This document shows positions 1-8,330 of a stretch of DNA of 64,000 nucleotides, in pieces (the stretch's first letter is position 1; each line of letters begins with the position of its first letter). Below the pieces are notes generated by a model. That model made no database searches. It had not been told where the DNA came from and was given only the letters and a program-made list of their open reading frames with translations. Made by a program: the position numbers and the translations under genes. Source of the DNA: Halorarius litoreus (GTDB taxonomy: Archaea > Halobacteriota > Halobacteria > Halobacteriales > Haloarculaceae); the NCBI RefSeq assembly GCF_024362405.1, contig NZ_CP101454.1:930001-994000 (forward strand). The letters are read 5' to 3'.

Positions 1-506
1 GCGCAGGCGTCATCTACGGCAATACTGATCCCGTATTCAGTGCTCAGGGGATGGCGGAACAGCTGCGGCCGCTCGTCGGACCGGGCGCGTTCTATCTCTT
101 CACGATTGGGTTCTTCTTTGCATCACTCTCATCGCTCGTGGTGAACGCACTCATCGGAGCTACACTCCTAGTGGATGGATTCGATGGGGATTCTGCGATG
201 GATTCGCGACAGGTCAAGTACTGGGCGATGGCCGCAATGGCCATCGGGACGATTGCGATATTGGTTTCGAGCGGGGCTGGCTCACCGATTGAGTTGCTTC
301 GGGCCGCCCAGGCGCTTGCTGTCATCGCGTTCCCGCTACTCGGCTTCCTGGTTATCTCACTTGCCAGAGACAAAGCGGTAATGGGCGAGTACACCAACCC
401 GCTCGTGGTCGACATCCTCGCTGCACTTGGATACCTGACCATCATTGGTATTATCGTCAACTATCTCAACTCCGTTCTCGGCTACTTCGGCATGGGGCTC
501 TTCTAA
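1..506 (+). CDS. C-terminal part of an Nramp-type divalent metal transporter (5' truncated by window edge)
   Basis: The frame is open from base 3 and ends at TAA 504-506, giving about 167 residues. Four hydrophobic segments are visible, at roughly bases 87-170, 222-285, 294-365 and 405-495, separated by short polar loops. The pattern of GPGAFYLFTIGFFFASLSS followed by a VNALIGATLLVDGF segment fits the last membrane helices of the Nramp (MntH-like) family, which moves Mn2+/Fe2+ with protons across the cell membrane. The metal-binding helices lie upstream of the window and cannot be checked. It precedes a Gfo/Idh oxidoreductase on the same strand with its own TATA-like box, so the two need not be co-transcribed. 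Family assignment is inferred from the C-terminal part only. Confidence 0.7.
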   Translation, partial: AGVIYGNTDPVFSAQGMAEQLRPLVGPGAFYLFTIGFFFASLSSLVVNALIGATLLVDGFDGDSAMDSRQVKYWAMAAMAIGTIAILVSSGAGSPIELLRAAQALAVIAFPLLGFLVISLARDKAVMGEYTNPLVVDILAALGYLTIIGIIVNYLNSVLGYFGMGLF

Positions 507-582
507 TCGCGACGCTTCTACCGACACACCCCCTGTTACTCTCAATCTGCGAGCCGTCGAATTGTGACTCCCGGCGCTGGGG

Positions 583-589
583 TTTATCT
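583..589 (+). promoter_or_regulatory. TATA-like box for the first Gfo/Idh gene
   Basis: The sequence tttatct lies 24-30 bases before the ATG at 613, the normal spacing for a leaderless haloarchaeal transcript. This favours ATG 613 over the upstream in-frame GTG at 592. Confidence 0.5.
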
Positions 590-612
590 GGGTGTCAATC
601 CACAACGGTTTT

Positions 613-1545
613 ATGACCCGTATCGGGATCGTGGGGCTTGACACGAGTCACGGTGAGGCCTTCGCGGAGGTACTTGAAGGATTCCAGACAGCCACTAGCC
701 AGGCACCGGGTCCAGACGATGTGGAGCCGTCGATTACTGCGGTCTGGGATAGTGGCACAATTCGGACTGACGAGTACATCGAGGACTTCTGTACCGACGT
801 TGGCGCTGAACGGTTCGACGATCCTGGTGCAATGGTAGATGCCGTGGACGCGGCATTCATTCTAGCAGTTGATTGGAACCGCCACCTCGAGCTAGCCCGT
901 CCGTTCCTCGAAGCCGGGCTCCCCACGTTGATAGACAAGCCGATTGCAGGCTCACTGGCCGATGTTCAGCGGTTGAAAACTGTGGCAGCCACTACTCCAC
1001 TGTTCGGTGGGTCAGCCGTTCCGTACCATCCTGAGTTTCTCGCTCTGCCCGATACTGCTGAACGACGCTCACTCACCGTCGCTGGGTACAACGACTTCTT
1101 TTACTACCGGTCGCACACGGTCGACACTGCCCACCGAATCGTTGGTGCAGCCTGGCGACGAGTGACTCCCAGATATGACACCGAGGCAACTATCGTAGAT
1201 GTCGGGTTCGAAGATGGTACCGCAGTGACTCTCCGGTTCGATGGTACTCCTGACCCGGGGCGATTCGCAGCACTAGATGTCGCAGATCAGACTCGCACTG
1301 TCCAGGTTGATGCTGGTGAAGCCACCCATCGCCAGATGTACGAGCAGTTCCTCGCGCACTTCTTCGCGGTCTATACCGGTTCTGTGCAAGTGCCGACCGA
1401 GGCTGTACTCGACAGCGCTTCTCTCTTGCTCGGGGTCGAAGCTGCGCTGGCTGAGCGCCAGACAGTCACGCCGGAGTCACCAATCCTCGCAGAGGTAGAA
1501 CGGCCGAGTGCAGAGTTCGTCGCCGAGTACGAGCCCTACTACTGA
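613..1545 (+). CDS. Gfo/Idh/MocA family oxidoreductase
   Basis: About 310 residues. The N-terminus MTRIGIVGLDTSH is a Rossmann nucleotide-binding start, and DKPIAGS (around residue 107) corresponds to the family EKP motif with Asp in place of Glu, whose Lys is the usual catalytic base. Members oxidise or epimerise sugars and polyols with NAD(P). The protein is somewhat short for the family. ATG 613 was chosen over GTG 592, which would add seven residues, because of the TATA-like box at 583-589. The gene is convergent with a second Gfo/Idh gene and their 3' ends overlap by seven bases. Two neighbouring dehydrogenases plus an LLM flavoenzyme suggest a sugar or cyclitol oxidation locus; the substrate is not evident. 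Confidence 0.85.
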   Translation: MTRIGIVGLDTSHGEAFAEVLEGFQTATSQAPGPDDVEPSITAVWDSGTIRTDEYIEDFCTDVGAERFDDPGAMVDAVDAAFILAVDWNRHLELARPFLEAGLPTLIDKPIAGSLADVQRLKTVAATTPLFGGSAVPYHPEFLALPDTAERRSLTVAGYNDFFYYRSHTVDTAHRIVGAAWRRVTPRYDTEATIVDVGFEDGTAVTLRFDGTPDPGRFAALDVADQTRTVQVDAGEATHRQMYEQFLAHFFAVYTGSVQVPTEAVLDSASLLLGVEAALAERQTVTPESPILAEVERPSAEFVAEYEPYY

Positions 1546-2588
1546 ACTGCCACCCATTCGTCGCGCTCCACGGAGTCGTACGCTGCATCCAGAACCTTGA
1601 GAACACGTAGGGTCGCATCCATATCGGCAGGGACAGCGCTGGCGCTCTCACGCGCCGCGAGAAACTCCTCGAAGAACGTCATCCCCCACCGGCCACCGTA
1701 TCCTGGAGTTGGCTCATACTCGTGGGTTATGGTTCGGTGTGGCGTACTCGTCCACGCTGCGGAATCGTACTCGATGGCTGTCTCTCCGTCGAATCCGAAG
1801 GTTGGACCCATCGGGTCCCAGGAACTGTGCCCCTGGTCGCCGTAGATTTCGATCGCGGTATCGTACCGGCCATCGCGAAGATAATATCCCGCGGACAGTG
1901 TCCCTATCGCACCTGATGCTAATTCGAGTTGGAGTGTTGCGCCATCCTCCACATCGACGCTCGGTTCGCCAGCTGTCATCGCAGCGTTTACGCGAACGAT
2001 AGGGTCGTCCAATAGCCATGGAAGCAGATCGATCCAATGAACCCCGAGCCACTGGAGGATGCCGCCTCTCGAAGCAGCAGCGTCAAACAGGTAGTGATCC
2101 GTCGGTCGCGTCGCCAATCGGGAGGCTATGAACCGTAGGTCGAATCCGCGAACTGACCCGAAGAACCCGTTTGTAGCTCGGTTTCGGATGTCGCGGGCGA
2201 TGGGGTGGGCTCGCCACGTGTATGCGAATCCGACAGTGATGCCAGCGTCTGCGACACGGTCAGCGACCTGCTCAAGTGCTGCAGCGGTCTTGGCGCCAGG
2301 TTTCTCCGAGAGAACGTCGACACCCGCGTCAGCGGCTGCAGCGATGGCCTCTGGAGTCTCCTGATTCGATAACGTCAACCACACCACATCGAGGTCTTCG
2401 GCATCGCAGAGCGCCTCGACTGACTCGTACCACGGGAGTGAACTCAGACGTTGGGACTCCACAGAGTCTGGTGTTTTGCCGTACGGATCGGCTGTGGCGA
2501 CAATCTCGGCATCGAGCTGCTCGATTGTGTCCAAGTACGGCTCGCGGTGGTGGTGGTCAAGCCCGACGTATCCGATGCGAACGGTCAT
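1539..2588 (-). CDS. Gfo/Idh/MocA family oxidoreductase
   Basis: 349 residues, a usual length for the family. It has an N-terminal Rossmann fold (MTVRIGYVGLDHHH) and the conserved SEKPGAKT motif near residue 95, whose Lys is the predicted catalytic residue. The C-terminal two thirds is the substrate and dimerisation domain. Its start overlaps the stop of the upstream LLM-class oxidoreductase by four bases (ATGA type), so the two are almost certainly translationally coupled and act on the same substrate. Its 3' end overlaps the convergent first Gfo/Idh gene. The reaction is presumably NAD(P)-linked oxidation of a hydroxyl group; the substrate cannot be deduced. Confidence 0.88.
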   Translation of the reverse strand: MTVRIGYVGLDHHHREPYLDTIEQLDAEIVATADPYGKTPDSVESQRLSSLPWYESVEALCDAEDLDVVWLTLSNQETPEAIAAAADAGVDVLSEKPGAKTAAALEQVADRVADAGITVGFAYTWRAHPIARDIRNRATNGFFGSVRGFDLRFIASRLATRPTDHYLFDAAASRGGILQWLGVHWIDLLPWLLDDPIVRVNAAMTAGEPSVDVEDGATLQLELASGAIGTLSAGYYLRDGRYDTAIEIYGDQGHSSWDPMGPTFGFDGETAIEYDSAAWTSTPHRTITHEYEPTPGYGGRWGMTFFEEFLAARESASAVPADMDATLRVLKVLDAAYDSVERDEWVAVQ

Positions 2589-3562
2589 TGAAATTCGGAG
2601 ATCACGTCACCGAGGCGTTCAATGCATTCCATAGTAGTATCCTGTGGCTGCCCGGGGAACTGCCAGCGCAAGAGCATATGATCGACTCCCATCTCGTCGT
2701 ACATCTCGAACGCTTCGGCGGCGGTTTCCGGGGTGCCGATAATAAACTTCTCTGCCAGCGTCTCCCAGTCAACGCCGACGTCGTGTTCGGCAAGATACGT
2801 TTGCCCCCACCGTTCGTACCATTCGTAGAGATTCAACAGGTACGGCTCGACAGCCTCACGGGCCGCCTCTTCGGACTCCGCGATGAAACAATCACGCATA
2901 AGAATGACGTCGTTGTCCGCACGGCGTTGATTGAATTCCTGGATCGCGGCTTCATAGGTCGTGATTTGCTCACGAAGGTCGTCTGGTGTGGACGACGCCG
3001 AAGCGATCCAGCCATCGCCGCGATACGCTGCTCGCTTGATCGCGATATCGGCATGGCCACCGATCCAGATTGGCATCTCCGAGTCCGGCTGTGGGCTGAT
3101 GAAGACGTCTTCATAATCGTAGTACTCGCCGTGGTGCGTGACTGGGGAGTCGTCCTCCCACAGTTGCGTTAGGATGCGCATGGCCTCGATGAACCGCTCT
3201 ACGCGTTCGTCAATCTCCACGCCGAACGCTTTGAGTTCCCGCTCACGATAGCCGATGACTGCGCCAAAATGCATATTGCCAGAGGCGATTTGATCGAGCA
3301 TTGCCACCTGCTCGGCAAGATGGAGTGGGTCGTAGAGGGCTGGCAGCATAGCTGCGGTGCCGATGTCGAGATCCGTTCTGGCCGCGATCGCAGCCAATCC
3401 GGTTATCGGTTCAACGAATCCTTCTTCGTGAACGTGGCGCTCCCCCAACGTTGCCGAATCGAACCCTAGTTCGTCCATCAGCTCCGCTTGGGCAACGATA
3501 TCCTCAACGCCGAATCCACTCTCGGGGTAGTAGTACTGGTTGAGGAAGGCCCCAAACTTCAT
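2585..3562 (-). CDS. LLM-class flavin-dependent oxidoreductase
   Basis: 325 residues beginning MKFGAFLNQYYYPESGFGVE, a typical luciferase-like monooxygenase (TIM-barrel) start. GERHVHEEGFVEP and GGHADIAIKRAA are recognisable LLM-family segments. Members use FMN or, in archaea, often coenzyme F420; which one cannot be told here. It is the first gene of a two-gene unit with the Gfo/Idh gene, with overlapping stop and start. The upstream region holds an AT-rich TATA element embedded in repeated half-sites and a 17-bp palindrome (3637-3653), implying a dedicated repressor. Confidence 0.88.
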   Translation of the reverse strand: MKFGAFLNQYYYPESGFGVEDIVAQAELMDELGFDSATLGERHVHEEGFVEPITGLAAIAARTDLDIGTAAMLPALYDPLHLAEQVAMLDQIASGNMHFGAVIGYRERELKAFGVEIDERVERFIEAMRILTQLWEDDSPVTHHGEYYDYEDVFISPQPDSEMPIWIGGHADIAIKRAAYRGDGWIASASSTPDDLREQITTYEAAIQEFNQRRADNDVILMRDCFIAESEEAAREAVEPYLLNLYEWYERWGQTYLAEHDVGVDWETLAEKFIIGTPETAAEAFEMYDEMGVDHMLLRWQFPGQPQDTTMECIERLGDVISEFQ

Positions 3563-3595
3563 ACTCGCCCTCCATCACCAGATGTCTCGTGATTG

Positions 3596-3653
3596 AATAA
3601 CTGGCCCATGTGAACTCGTTGCAATATCTGGCATATATATCTGGCCCAGATAT
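3596..3653 (-). promoter_or_regulatory. Promoter with palindromic operator for the LLM/Gfo unit
   Basis: A perfect 17-base palindrome (atatctgg-c-ccagatat, 3637-3653) is followed by another atatctgg half-site at 3624-3631 and two copies of ctggccca at 3601-3608 and 3641-3648. The TATA-like catatatat (3632-3640) lies inside the array. Half-site repetition over a TATA box is the expected form of a repressor operator. The regulator is not encoded next to it. Confidence 0.5.
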
Positions 3654-3952
3654 TGAACTGTCTTCGGAGGTGGTCGTCTCCCCCCGTGAGCGACTGACGG
3701 ATATCGTGGATCCACTGTGCGGGGTACTCGCCCCCATAGGGCGTGCCTCGGTGGTATAGTGCTTCAAGCTGAGGTTCTGCTCACTTCACTGAGTGTAATG
3801 CAGGTTGTACGTGTGGCTGGTGCGTTCATACGTGATGAGTGCTCTGTATCCCATCGGATATCGAAGGCCGCTTCATACGTCCCTCACCCGCCGATAGAGG
3901 GGTGAAAACCGGCACGTATTCGCTACTTGCTCTATGAATAGGGTGTATCAGT
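3654..3952. other. Intergenic region without a recognised gene
   Basis: About 300 bases between the LLM operator and the retropepsin-like gene. No frame gives a convincing protein. The composition is more AT-rich than the catabolic genes to the left, marking the beginning of the island-like stretch. Confidence 0.5.
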
Positions 3953-4321
3953 ATGACGGAATCCGAAGAACGGTTGAAAATCTCTGGCCGTCCTGAGGTG
4001 GTATTCAAGGGTCCCGAGGGTGAGGTGACGGTCGAAGCAAAGGCCGATACCGGCGCGGACCGGACAACTATTGATCCGACTATTGCCAGTAAGATTGGTG
4101 CCGGTCCGATCCAGAAGGTCGTTCAGGTCAACGGAGCTGAACGACGGTGTGTCGTCCCGGTCGTGGTTGAAATCGAGGGGAGACAGCTGGCCATCAACGC
4201 GAGTATCAGCGACAGACGTGGGCCGAACTACGCGGAGGGTCAACGAAAGAAATCAACGGACGCGCTTTTAGGAGAGGCTGTCTTGAAACAGTTCGGCGTC
4301 TACCTCGGTATGGACTCCTGA
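3953..4321 (+). CDS. Retropepsin-like aspartic protease domain protein
   Basis: 122 residues forming essentially one domain. The motif ADTGADRTTID (residues about 32-42) matches the DTGA active-site loop of retroviral-type aspartic proteases. It is followed by alternating strands, SDRRGPNY and an ALLGEAVLKQF segment that resemble the Psi-loop half of the fold as seen in the RimK-associated putative protease family (PF05618-like). A single domain would have to dimerise to form a two-Asp active site. No membrane segment or signal peptide is seen. It stands alone on the plus strand, followed 17 bases later by a possible 44-codon frame. Substrate and activity are unknown; the assignment rests on the motif and size. 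Confidence 0.65.
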   Translation: MTESEERLKISGRPEVVFKGPEGEVTVEAKADTGADRTTIDPTIASKIGAGPIQKVVQVNGAERRCVVPVVVEIEGRQLAINASISDRRGPNYAEGQRKKSTDALLGEAVLKQFGVYLGMDS

Positions 4322-4338
4322 GTCAGTCGAGCGCTCTC

Positions 4339-4473
4339 GTGCCAGATCTCAGCCAAGCAATCAGCAAGGGCGTGAAGACGCTCTTGGAGGGGGCCGAACA
4401 GCGAGTTCGGGAACTACTTCCCGACGATTCAATCGAGGAAGTGCTCTCTGGACTCGATTCGGACTCGAACTAG
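4339..4473 (+). CDS. Possible 44-residue protein downstream of the retropepsin-like gene
   Basis: A GTG-started frame encodes MPDLSQAISKGVKTLLEGAE and continues as a mostly helical acidic peptide ending DSDSN. It begins 17 bases after the retropepsin stop and could be read from the same transcript. Composition is haloarchaeal in style, but there is no clear ribosome site and the frame is short, so it may be a chance or remnant frame. No family recognised. Confidence 0.3.
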   Translation: MPDLSQAISKGVKTLLEGAEQRVRELLPDDSIEEVLSGLDSDSN

Positions 4474-5081
4474 TCCACCTGGGGAAGTACTCACGTTGGT
4501 GTCTGCCGAAAAAGTAAAGTGATCATCAGTAAGCAATCGAATTCTCGATTTCTTTCTGGCCCTTTGCTCTTACGCGATAAGTCATAGTCAAATACGACTA
4601 TCCCCGGCCCCACGGTGAAACCCATTATCTTCGTTCACTTGGCACGATTACATGGTTCACGCTCGCCGTTACCGGACGAACTGACGGACCGGTAAATACC
4701 GACGCTGACGATGTCTCATAGTTCATACACAATGTTGAGGAGGAACTGGCCGATCGCGGATATCCCGATCAGACTGCCTCAGCAGGGGTAGAATCATCCC
4801 GATTCGAAAGGGGAGCGGCACTTCCCGCCCCATCACCGTAGAAAGGATTGAAGGCTCAACGGACTTTGATATGTTATTCAAGTAGGTTTGCCTACTCTCT
4901 CAGTCCAACATCGTCGTCTTGAAAACTGTTACCTGGCTCTTGATAACGGTCAATTACGCAGACAAGGACATTGAAGTAGCATCCGATAAACACCTGCCCC
5001 CAGATAAAGAACTGAGAAAGGGTGTCGATTATATTCAGTCTCAGACCCGCTGATAAGCCTACCGAACGTGAAAGCCCCGAA
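4474..5081. other. AT-rich intergenic stretch with hairpin and possible gene debris
   Basis: About 600 bases without a convincing gene. A perfect inverted repeat, atagtc/gactat, lies at 4585-4602 and has a close relative at 7704-7723. A short frame from 4722 reads like coding remnant (FIHNVEEELADRGYPD) but is preceded by a stop and has no start, so it may be decayed sequence. Confidence 0.45.
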
Positions 5082-5087
5082 GGGAGG
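5082..5087 (+). promoter_or_regulatory. Shine-Dalgarno site before the KTSC gene
   Basis: gggagg ends nine bases before ATG 5097, matching the anti-SD at the 3' end of archaeal 16S rRNA. It supports the upstream start over the second Met at 5130. Confidence 0.55.
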
Positions 5088-5096
5088 AATAACTAA

Positions 5097-5342
5097 ATGA
5101 ATTGCCATCAATCCATCAATAGCGCATTAATGAATCGAACTCCTGTATCCTCAAGCAATCTGAGTAGCGTCGGATACGACGCGGACACCCAGACGTTGGA
5201 GATTGAGTTTAACGATGGCAGTGTCTACCAGTACTCAAACGTTCCTACTAACATCTACGAGGGACTCATATCAGCACCCTCACACGGCAAGTACTTCCAC
5301 CGAAACATTCGAGACTCTTTCAACTACACTCAAATCCGGTAA
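5097..5342 (+). CDS. KTSC domain protein
   Basis: 81 residues. The core from residue 17 onwards (SSNLSSVGYD, LEIEFNDGSVYQYSNVP, GKYFHRNIRD) matches the small KTSC domain (PF13619-like), a compact beta-rich module of unknown role often found beside nucleic-acid enzymes. The start at 5097 is backed by the gggagg site, although the domain itself could begin at Met12 (5130). It sits 60 bases upstream of the OLD-type nuclease gene on the same strand and is probably co-transcribed with it. The locus is visibly more AT-rich than the window average, consistent with recent transfer. Function beyond domain membership is unknown. Confidence 0.75.
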   Translation: MNCHQSINSALMNRTPVSSSNLSSVGYDADTQTLEIEFNDGSVYQYSNVPTNIYEGLISAPSHGKYFHRNIRDSFNYTQIR

Positions 5343-5402
5343 TCAAAAATCCAATGGATAATGCTAGAACTTCGGCCCCGCTAATGAGGTAGTAACCCAG
5401 GG

Positions 5403-7574
5403 ATGGAGCTTCAACGATTAGAAATCCAGAATTGCCGTTCAGTAAAGGACCAGTGGGGTGAGAACGCGATTGAGTTTGAAGGACTTGACTGCCTTGTCGG
5501 AAAAAACAACGCCGGCAAGACGAACATAATTTCCTGCGTCAAATACCTGCTGGAGAAAGAGGACAAGGATAACGACGATGAGCTCTACTGGAATAAGGAT
5601 ACTTCATTAACTGTTGAAGTTCGAGGATTCTTTAAAGTCACTGAGGCAGATTTGGAGCGTATTCAGGATGAGGATAAACGAGAGGCAGTCAGAGAGCTCC
5701 TGCAGGACGAAGAAAAGTTTGAGTTGGATAACCACCTTGGAATCTGCCGAATTACTGGACCCGAAGACGAGGGGGGGTTTACCCAGTTCAAACTGATTCA
5801 GCCTCGGCCCACAGATGACCGGTATGATGAGGAGACTTTCGTACAGTTCCGCGATGGGCAGTGGGATCGAATTGGCGATGAGGACGGTTTCACTAATACA
5901 AACTACCGTGATGAGATGCAGGAAGAATACCCCAATGTCGCGGAACATGTTGATGAGGATAGTTTAACTCAGAAGGGTGCTTGGAAGGACGGCTACGAGA
6001 GATACATTGAATCAAGGCCGGAAGACCTAGAATTTGAGCTTCAACCTACAGATTTCCCCCCAGGAACAAAGCAAGTGATTAGAAACGCTCTGCTTCCAGA
6101 GGTTATCAAAATTCCTGCGATCAAGGAGGTAGAGGATGCTACCAGGGCATCCGGTGAATTGGGAGAATTGACGGACGCATTGTCCGATGAAATCCAGGAC
6201 GAAATTGACGAGCAAATTCACGAAGAACTTGAAGAGATTTACAGCCGCTTAGATACAGACTCACAGGATCTCGAGACTAGAATAAGCGATTATCTGAAAG
6301 AGGCGTTCAAGGACTACTCTATCGAGTTGGACTTCCCGCGTATGGAGAGCCGGCAACTCTTCCGGGATGCACAGATTCGGATTAACGATGATATATTGGA
6401 ATCAGACACACTTTCAACGGAGAATGTGGGCGAGGGCGTCCGTCGAGTTCTCATATTCAGTATGCTCCGTACTATTGCCGATCTAAGAGACGGTTCCCTC
6501 TCAATTGCTAAAGGTGACGATGATGAGGATGGGGGTGAACAACCGCTTATCATCCTGTATGAAGAGGCCGAACTGTTCCTGCATCCCAATCTCCAGAAAA
6601 TACTGCTCCGCGTTTTTAGTAGTTTAACCACTGGTGATGCTCAAATCATCTTCAATACACACTCTCCAGTGTTAGTCCAGAATCAAATTCTCGACACCAT
6701 CAACATCGTTCGGAAGAATCAGGAAAAGGGTTCAAAGGTCACGCAATTCCATACAGTCCTAAATGACAGAGAGCCCGGAGAACGTTCTCGTCTCATGGAT
6801 CTTCAGAAAGTATCCTCCTACATCTTCTCAGACAAGGTAATACTGGTTGAAGGACGTTCTGACGAATTAATTCTTAGAAAGCTTGCACCGAAGCTTGATT
6901 CTGAATGGGAGTTTGAGAGCAATGAGATCCCAATATTACCAGTAGAGGGTAAAGGAAACTTCCCGTTGTTCAAGGACTTCTTAGAGGAACTGGGAATGGA
7001 CGCTTTTGTAGTAGCAGATATCGGTGCTCTCAGACGAACTATTCCCGGTATCCTAGATGATGAGGAACTCGTTGAAGAAATTGAGAGAGTTAAGGACACT
7101 GCCGCCTCTCTAGTTGAAGCTGGTGAAGTTGAGCAAAGGTGGACTAAGAGCGACATCAGCAAGCTGATTAACCGGGCTAGTTGGGAGAAAACGTTCGATC
7201 GACTAAAAGAACTTGAGGAAAGGCTTGAGGACGGTGAGGAGGTGAAGGAAGAGCACATTGAGAGTGTCAAAAAACTGACTAACAAGCGGTCGAAGGACGC
7301 CTGGCGTGAAGCCATCACAAGTGACCATGAACGGATCAACTCGGCTAGGTTAGAGTTGAGAGATCGTCTGCTAGGTGTAGGTATCCTGGTATTGCAGGGA
7401 GAGATTGAGGACTACTACCCGGATGTTGATGTGGGTCACAAGATTGAAGCGGCATTAGAGTTCTCGGCTGATGATTATGATAACGATGAGTTACGGGGCT
7501 ATTTTGTTGAGTTGCCCAGTCGTGGCCGGACTGATGTAGAAGTCTTCTTTACCAAGGTGTTTCAGTCAGAATGA
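5403..7574 (+). CDS. OLD-family ATP-dependent nuclease (AAA/ABC ATPase plus TOPRIM)
   Basis: 723 residues. The N-terminal ABC-type ATPase has Walker A GKNNAGKT (33-40), a charged helical insert, a signature-like NVGEGVRRVL, Walker B IILYEEAE and the H-loop NTHSP. The C-terminal half begins with the TOPRIM motif KVILVEGRSDE and later VVADIGAL, where family members usually have an Asp-x-Asp pair; the second Asp appears to be Gly. OLD nucleases cut DNA in phage-exclusion and defence systems. No UvrD-like helicase follows, so this is not an evident Gabija operon. The partner here is the KTSC gene. AT-rich codon use unlike the flanking genes suggests acquisition by transfer. Function as defence is inferred. 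Confidence 0.82.
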   Translation: MELQRLEIQNCRSVKDQWGENAIEFEGLDCLVGKNNAGKTNIISCVKYLLEKEDKDNDDELYWNKDTSLTVEVRGFFKVTEADLERIQDEDKREAVRELLQDEEKFELDNHLGICRITGPEDEGGFTQFKLIQPRPTDDRYDEETFVQFRDGQWDRIGDEDGFTNTNYRDEMQEEYPNVAEHVDEDSLTQKGAWKDGYERYIESRPEDLEFELQPTDFPPGTKQVIRNALLPEVIKIPAIKEVEDATRASGELGELTDALSDEIQDEIDEQIHEELEEIYSRLDTDSQDLETRISDYLKEAFKDYSIELDFPRMESRQLFRDAQIRINDDILESDTLSTENVGEGVRRVLIFSMLRTIADLRDGSLSIAKGDDDEDGGEQPLIILYEEAELFLHPNLQKILLRVFSSLTTGDAQIIFNTHSPVLVQNQILDTINIVRKNQEKGSKVTQFHTVLNDREPGERSRLMDLQKVSSYIFSDKVILVEGRSDELILRKLAPKLDSEWEFESNEIPILPVEGKGNFPLFKDFLEELGMDAFVVADIGALRRTIPGILDDEELVEEIERVKDTAASLVEAGEVEQRWTKSDISKLINRASWEKTFDRLKELEERLEDGEEVKEEHIESVKKLTNKRSKDAWREAITSDHERINSARLELRDRLLGVGILVLQGEIEDYYPDVDVGHKIEAALEFSADDYDNDELRGYFVELPSRGRTDVEVFFTKVFQSE

Positions 7575-7832
7575 CACACGCTCCAAGCCAGACAAACCGT
7601 ATTGACATTAGAAACAAGACACAAAACCACAATATAAGACGATGACAAGTTCCAATTACACTCCGCATTTTCTCCACTTCTCAGATGCTCATATTGTGGC
7701 ATTATAGTCAAAATACGAACTATCCTATTATGTAGGAGATGAGGCTTCGACACTCATAGGGCTCGCCACTTCGTTGTAGAGGGGTAAACAAAATTGCGCC
7801 CTACAGATTCGGGAGCAGACTACAGATTTACT
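7575..7832. other. Intergenic spacer with hairpin
   Basis: Gene-free. Contains at 7704-7723 an imperfect copy of the hairpin at 4585-4602 (arms atagt/actat around a ten-base loop), so related hairpins bracket the KTSC/OLD pair. Confidence 0.5.
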
Positions 7833-8318
7833 TCATTCGAACAGTCTTTTGGCTCTCCGGTAGATGGGTGCGCCGAGCCAGTCCCGCTGCTTTGCGAGTT
7901 CGTCGAGTTTCTCCACTGCGTCTGCTTGTTCGAGCACGTCTCTCTGAACGAGCGCTTTCAGGACAATCGGTGAAATCGCTACCTTGGAATCAGCGACTGT
8001 CTGAAGCTCGGGGAGGGCTCGTAGGTCATCAGTGATTAAGAAGTCGGCATCCAGCTCCTTGGTTAATACTGCGCAGCTTCCTTCTCCGTGGTCGACTCGG
8101 GATGACTCGAACTCTCCTTTGGGTTGGTGGGTGGGTATCCGGTCGAGGTTGTCAAGAACGATTTGAGCGGCGTCCCCGTGACGGTCGTCGTACCCCGCGG
8201 TGTCCTCCAATTCATTGACTACCACCTCTGTGGTGTGAACGTTGAACTCTGTTAGGAAGATGTCAAGGAGGTCGATGGAGGCGAGGGAGATTAGTGCGCT
8301 TGTATCCGCTACAATCAT
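7833..8318 (-). CDS. PIN-domain toxin (VapC-type ribonuclease)
   Basis: 161 residues. MIVADTSALISLA supplies the first acidic residue (D5), NELEDT the second (E36), and GEGSCAVLTKELDADFLITD the later acidic cluster (E79, D97/D98) typical of PIN endoribonucleases of the DUF3368-like group. These cut tRNA or mRNA when free of antitoxin. It lies 12 bases downstream of a ribbon-helix-helix gene on the same strand, the normal antitoxin-then-toxin order. The toxin role is inferred from this arrangement. Confidence 0.82.
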   Translation of the reverse strand: MIVADTSALISLASIDLLDIFLTEFNVHTTEVVVNELEDTAGYDDRHGDAAQIVLDNLDRIPTHQPKGEFESSRVDHGEGSCAVLTKELDADFLITDDLRALPELQTVADSKVAISPIVLKALVQRDVLEQADAVEKLDELAKQRDWLGAPIYRRAKRLFE

Positions 8319-8330
8319 TCTATTCGGGCT

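Noticed and set aside
5403..7574. Gabija GajA
   Set aside because: The ATPase-TOPRIM layout fits, but no UvrD-like GajB is present on either side.
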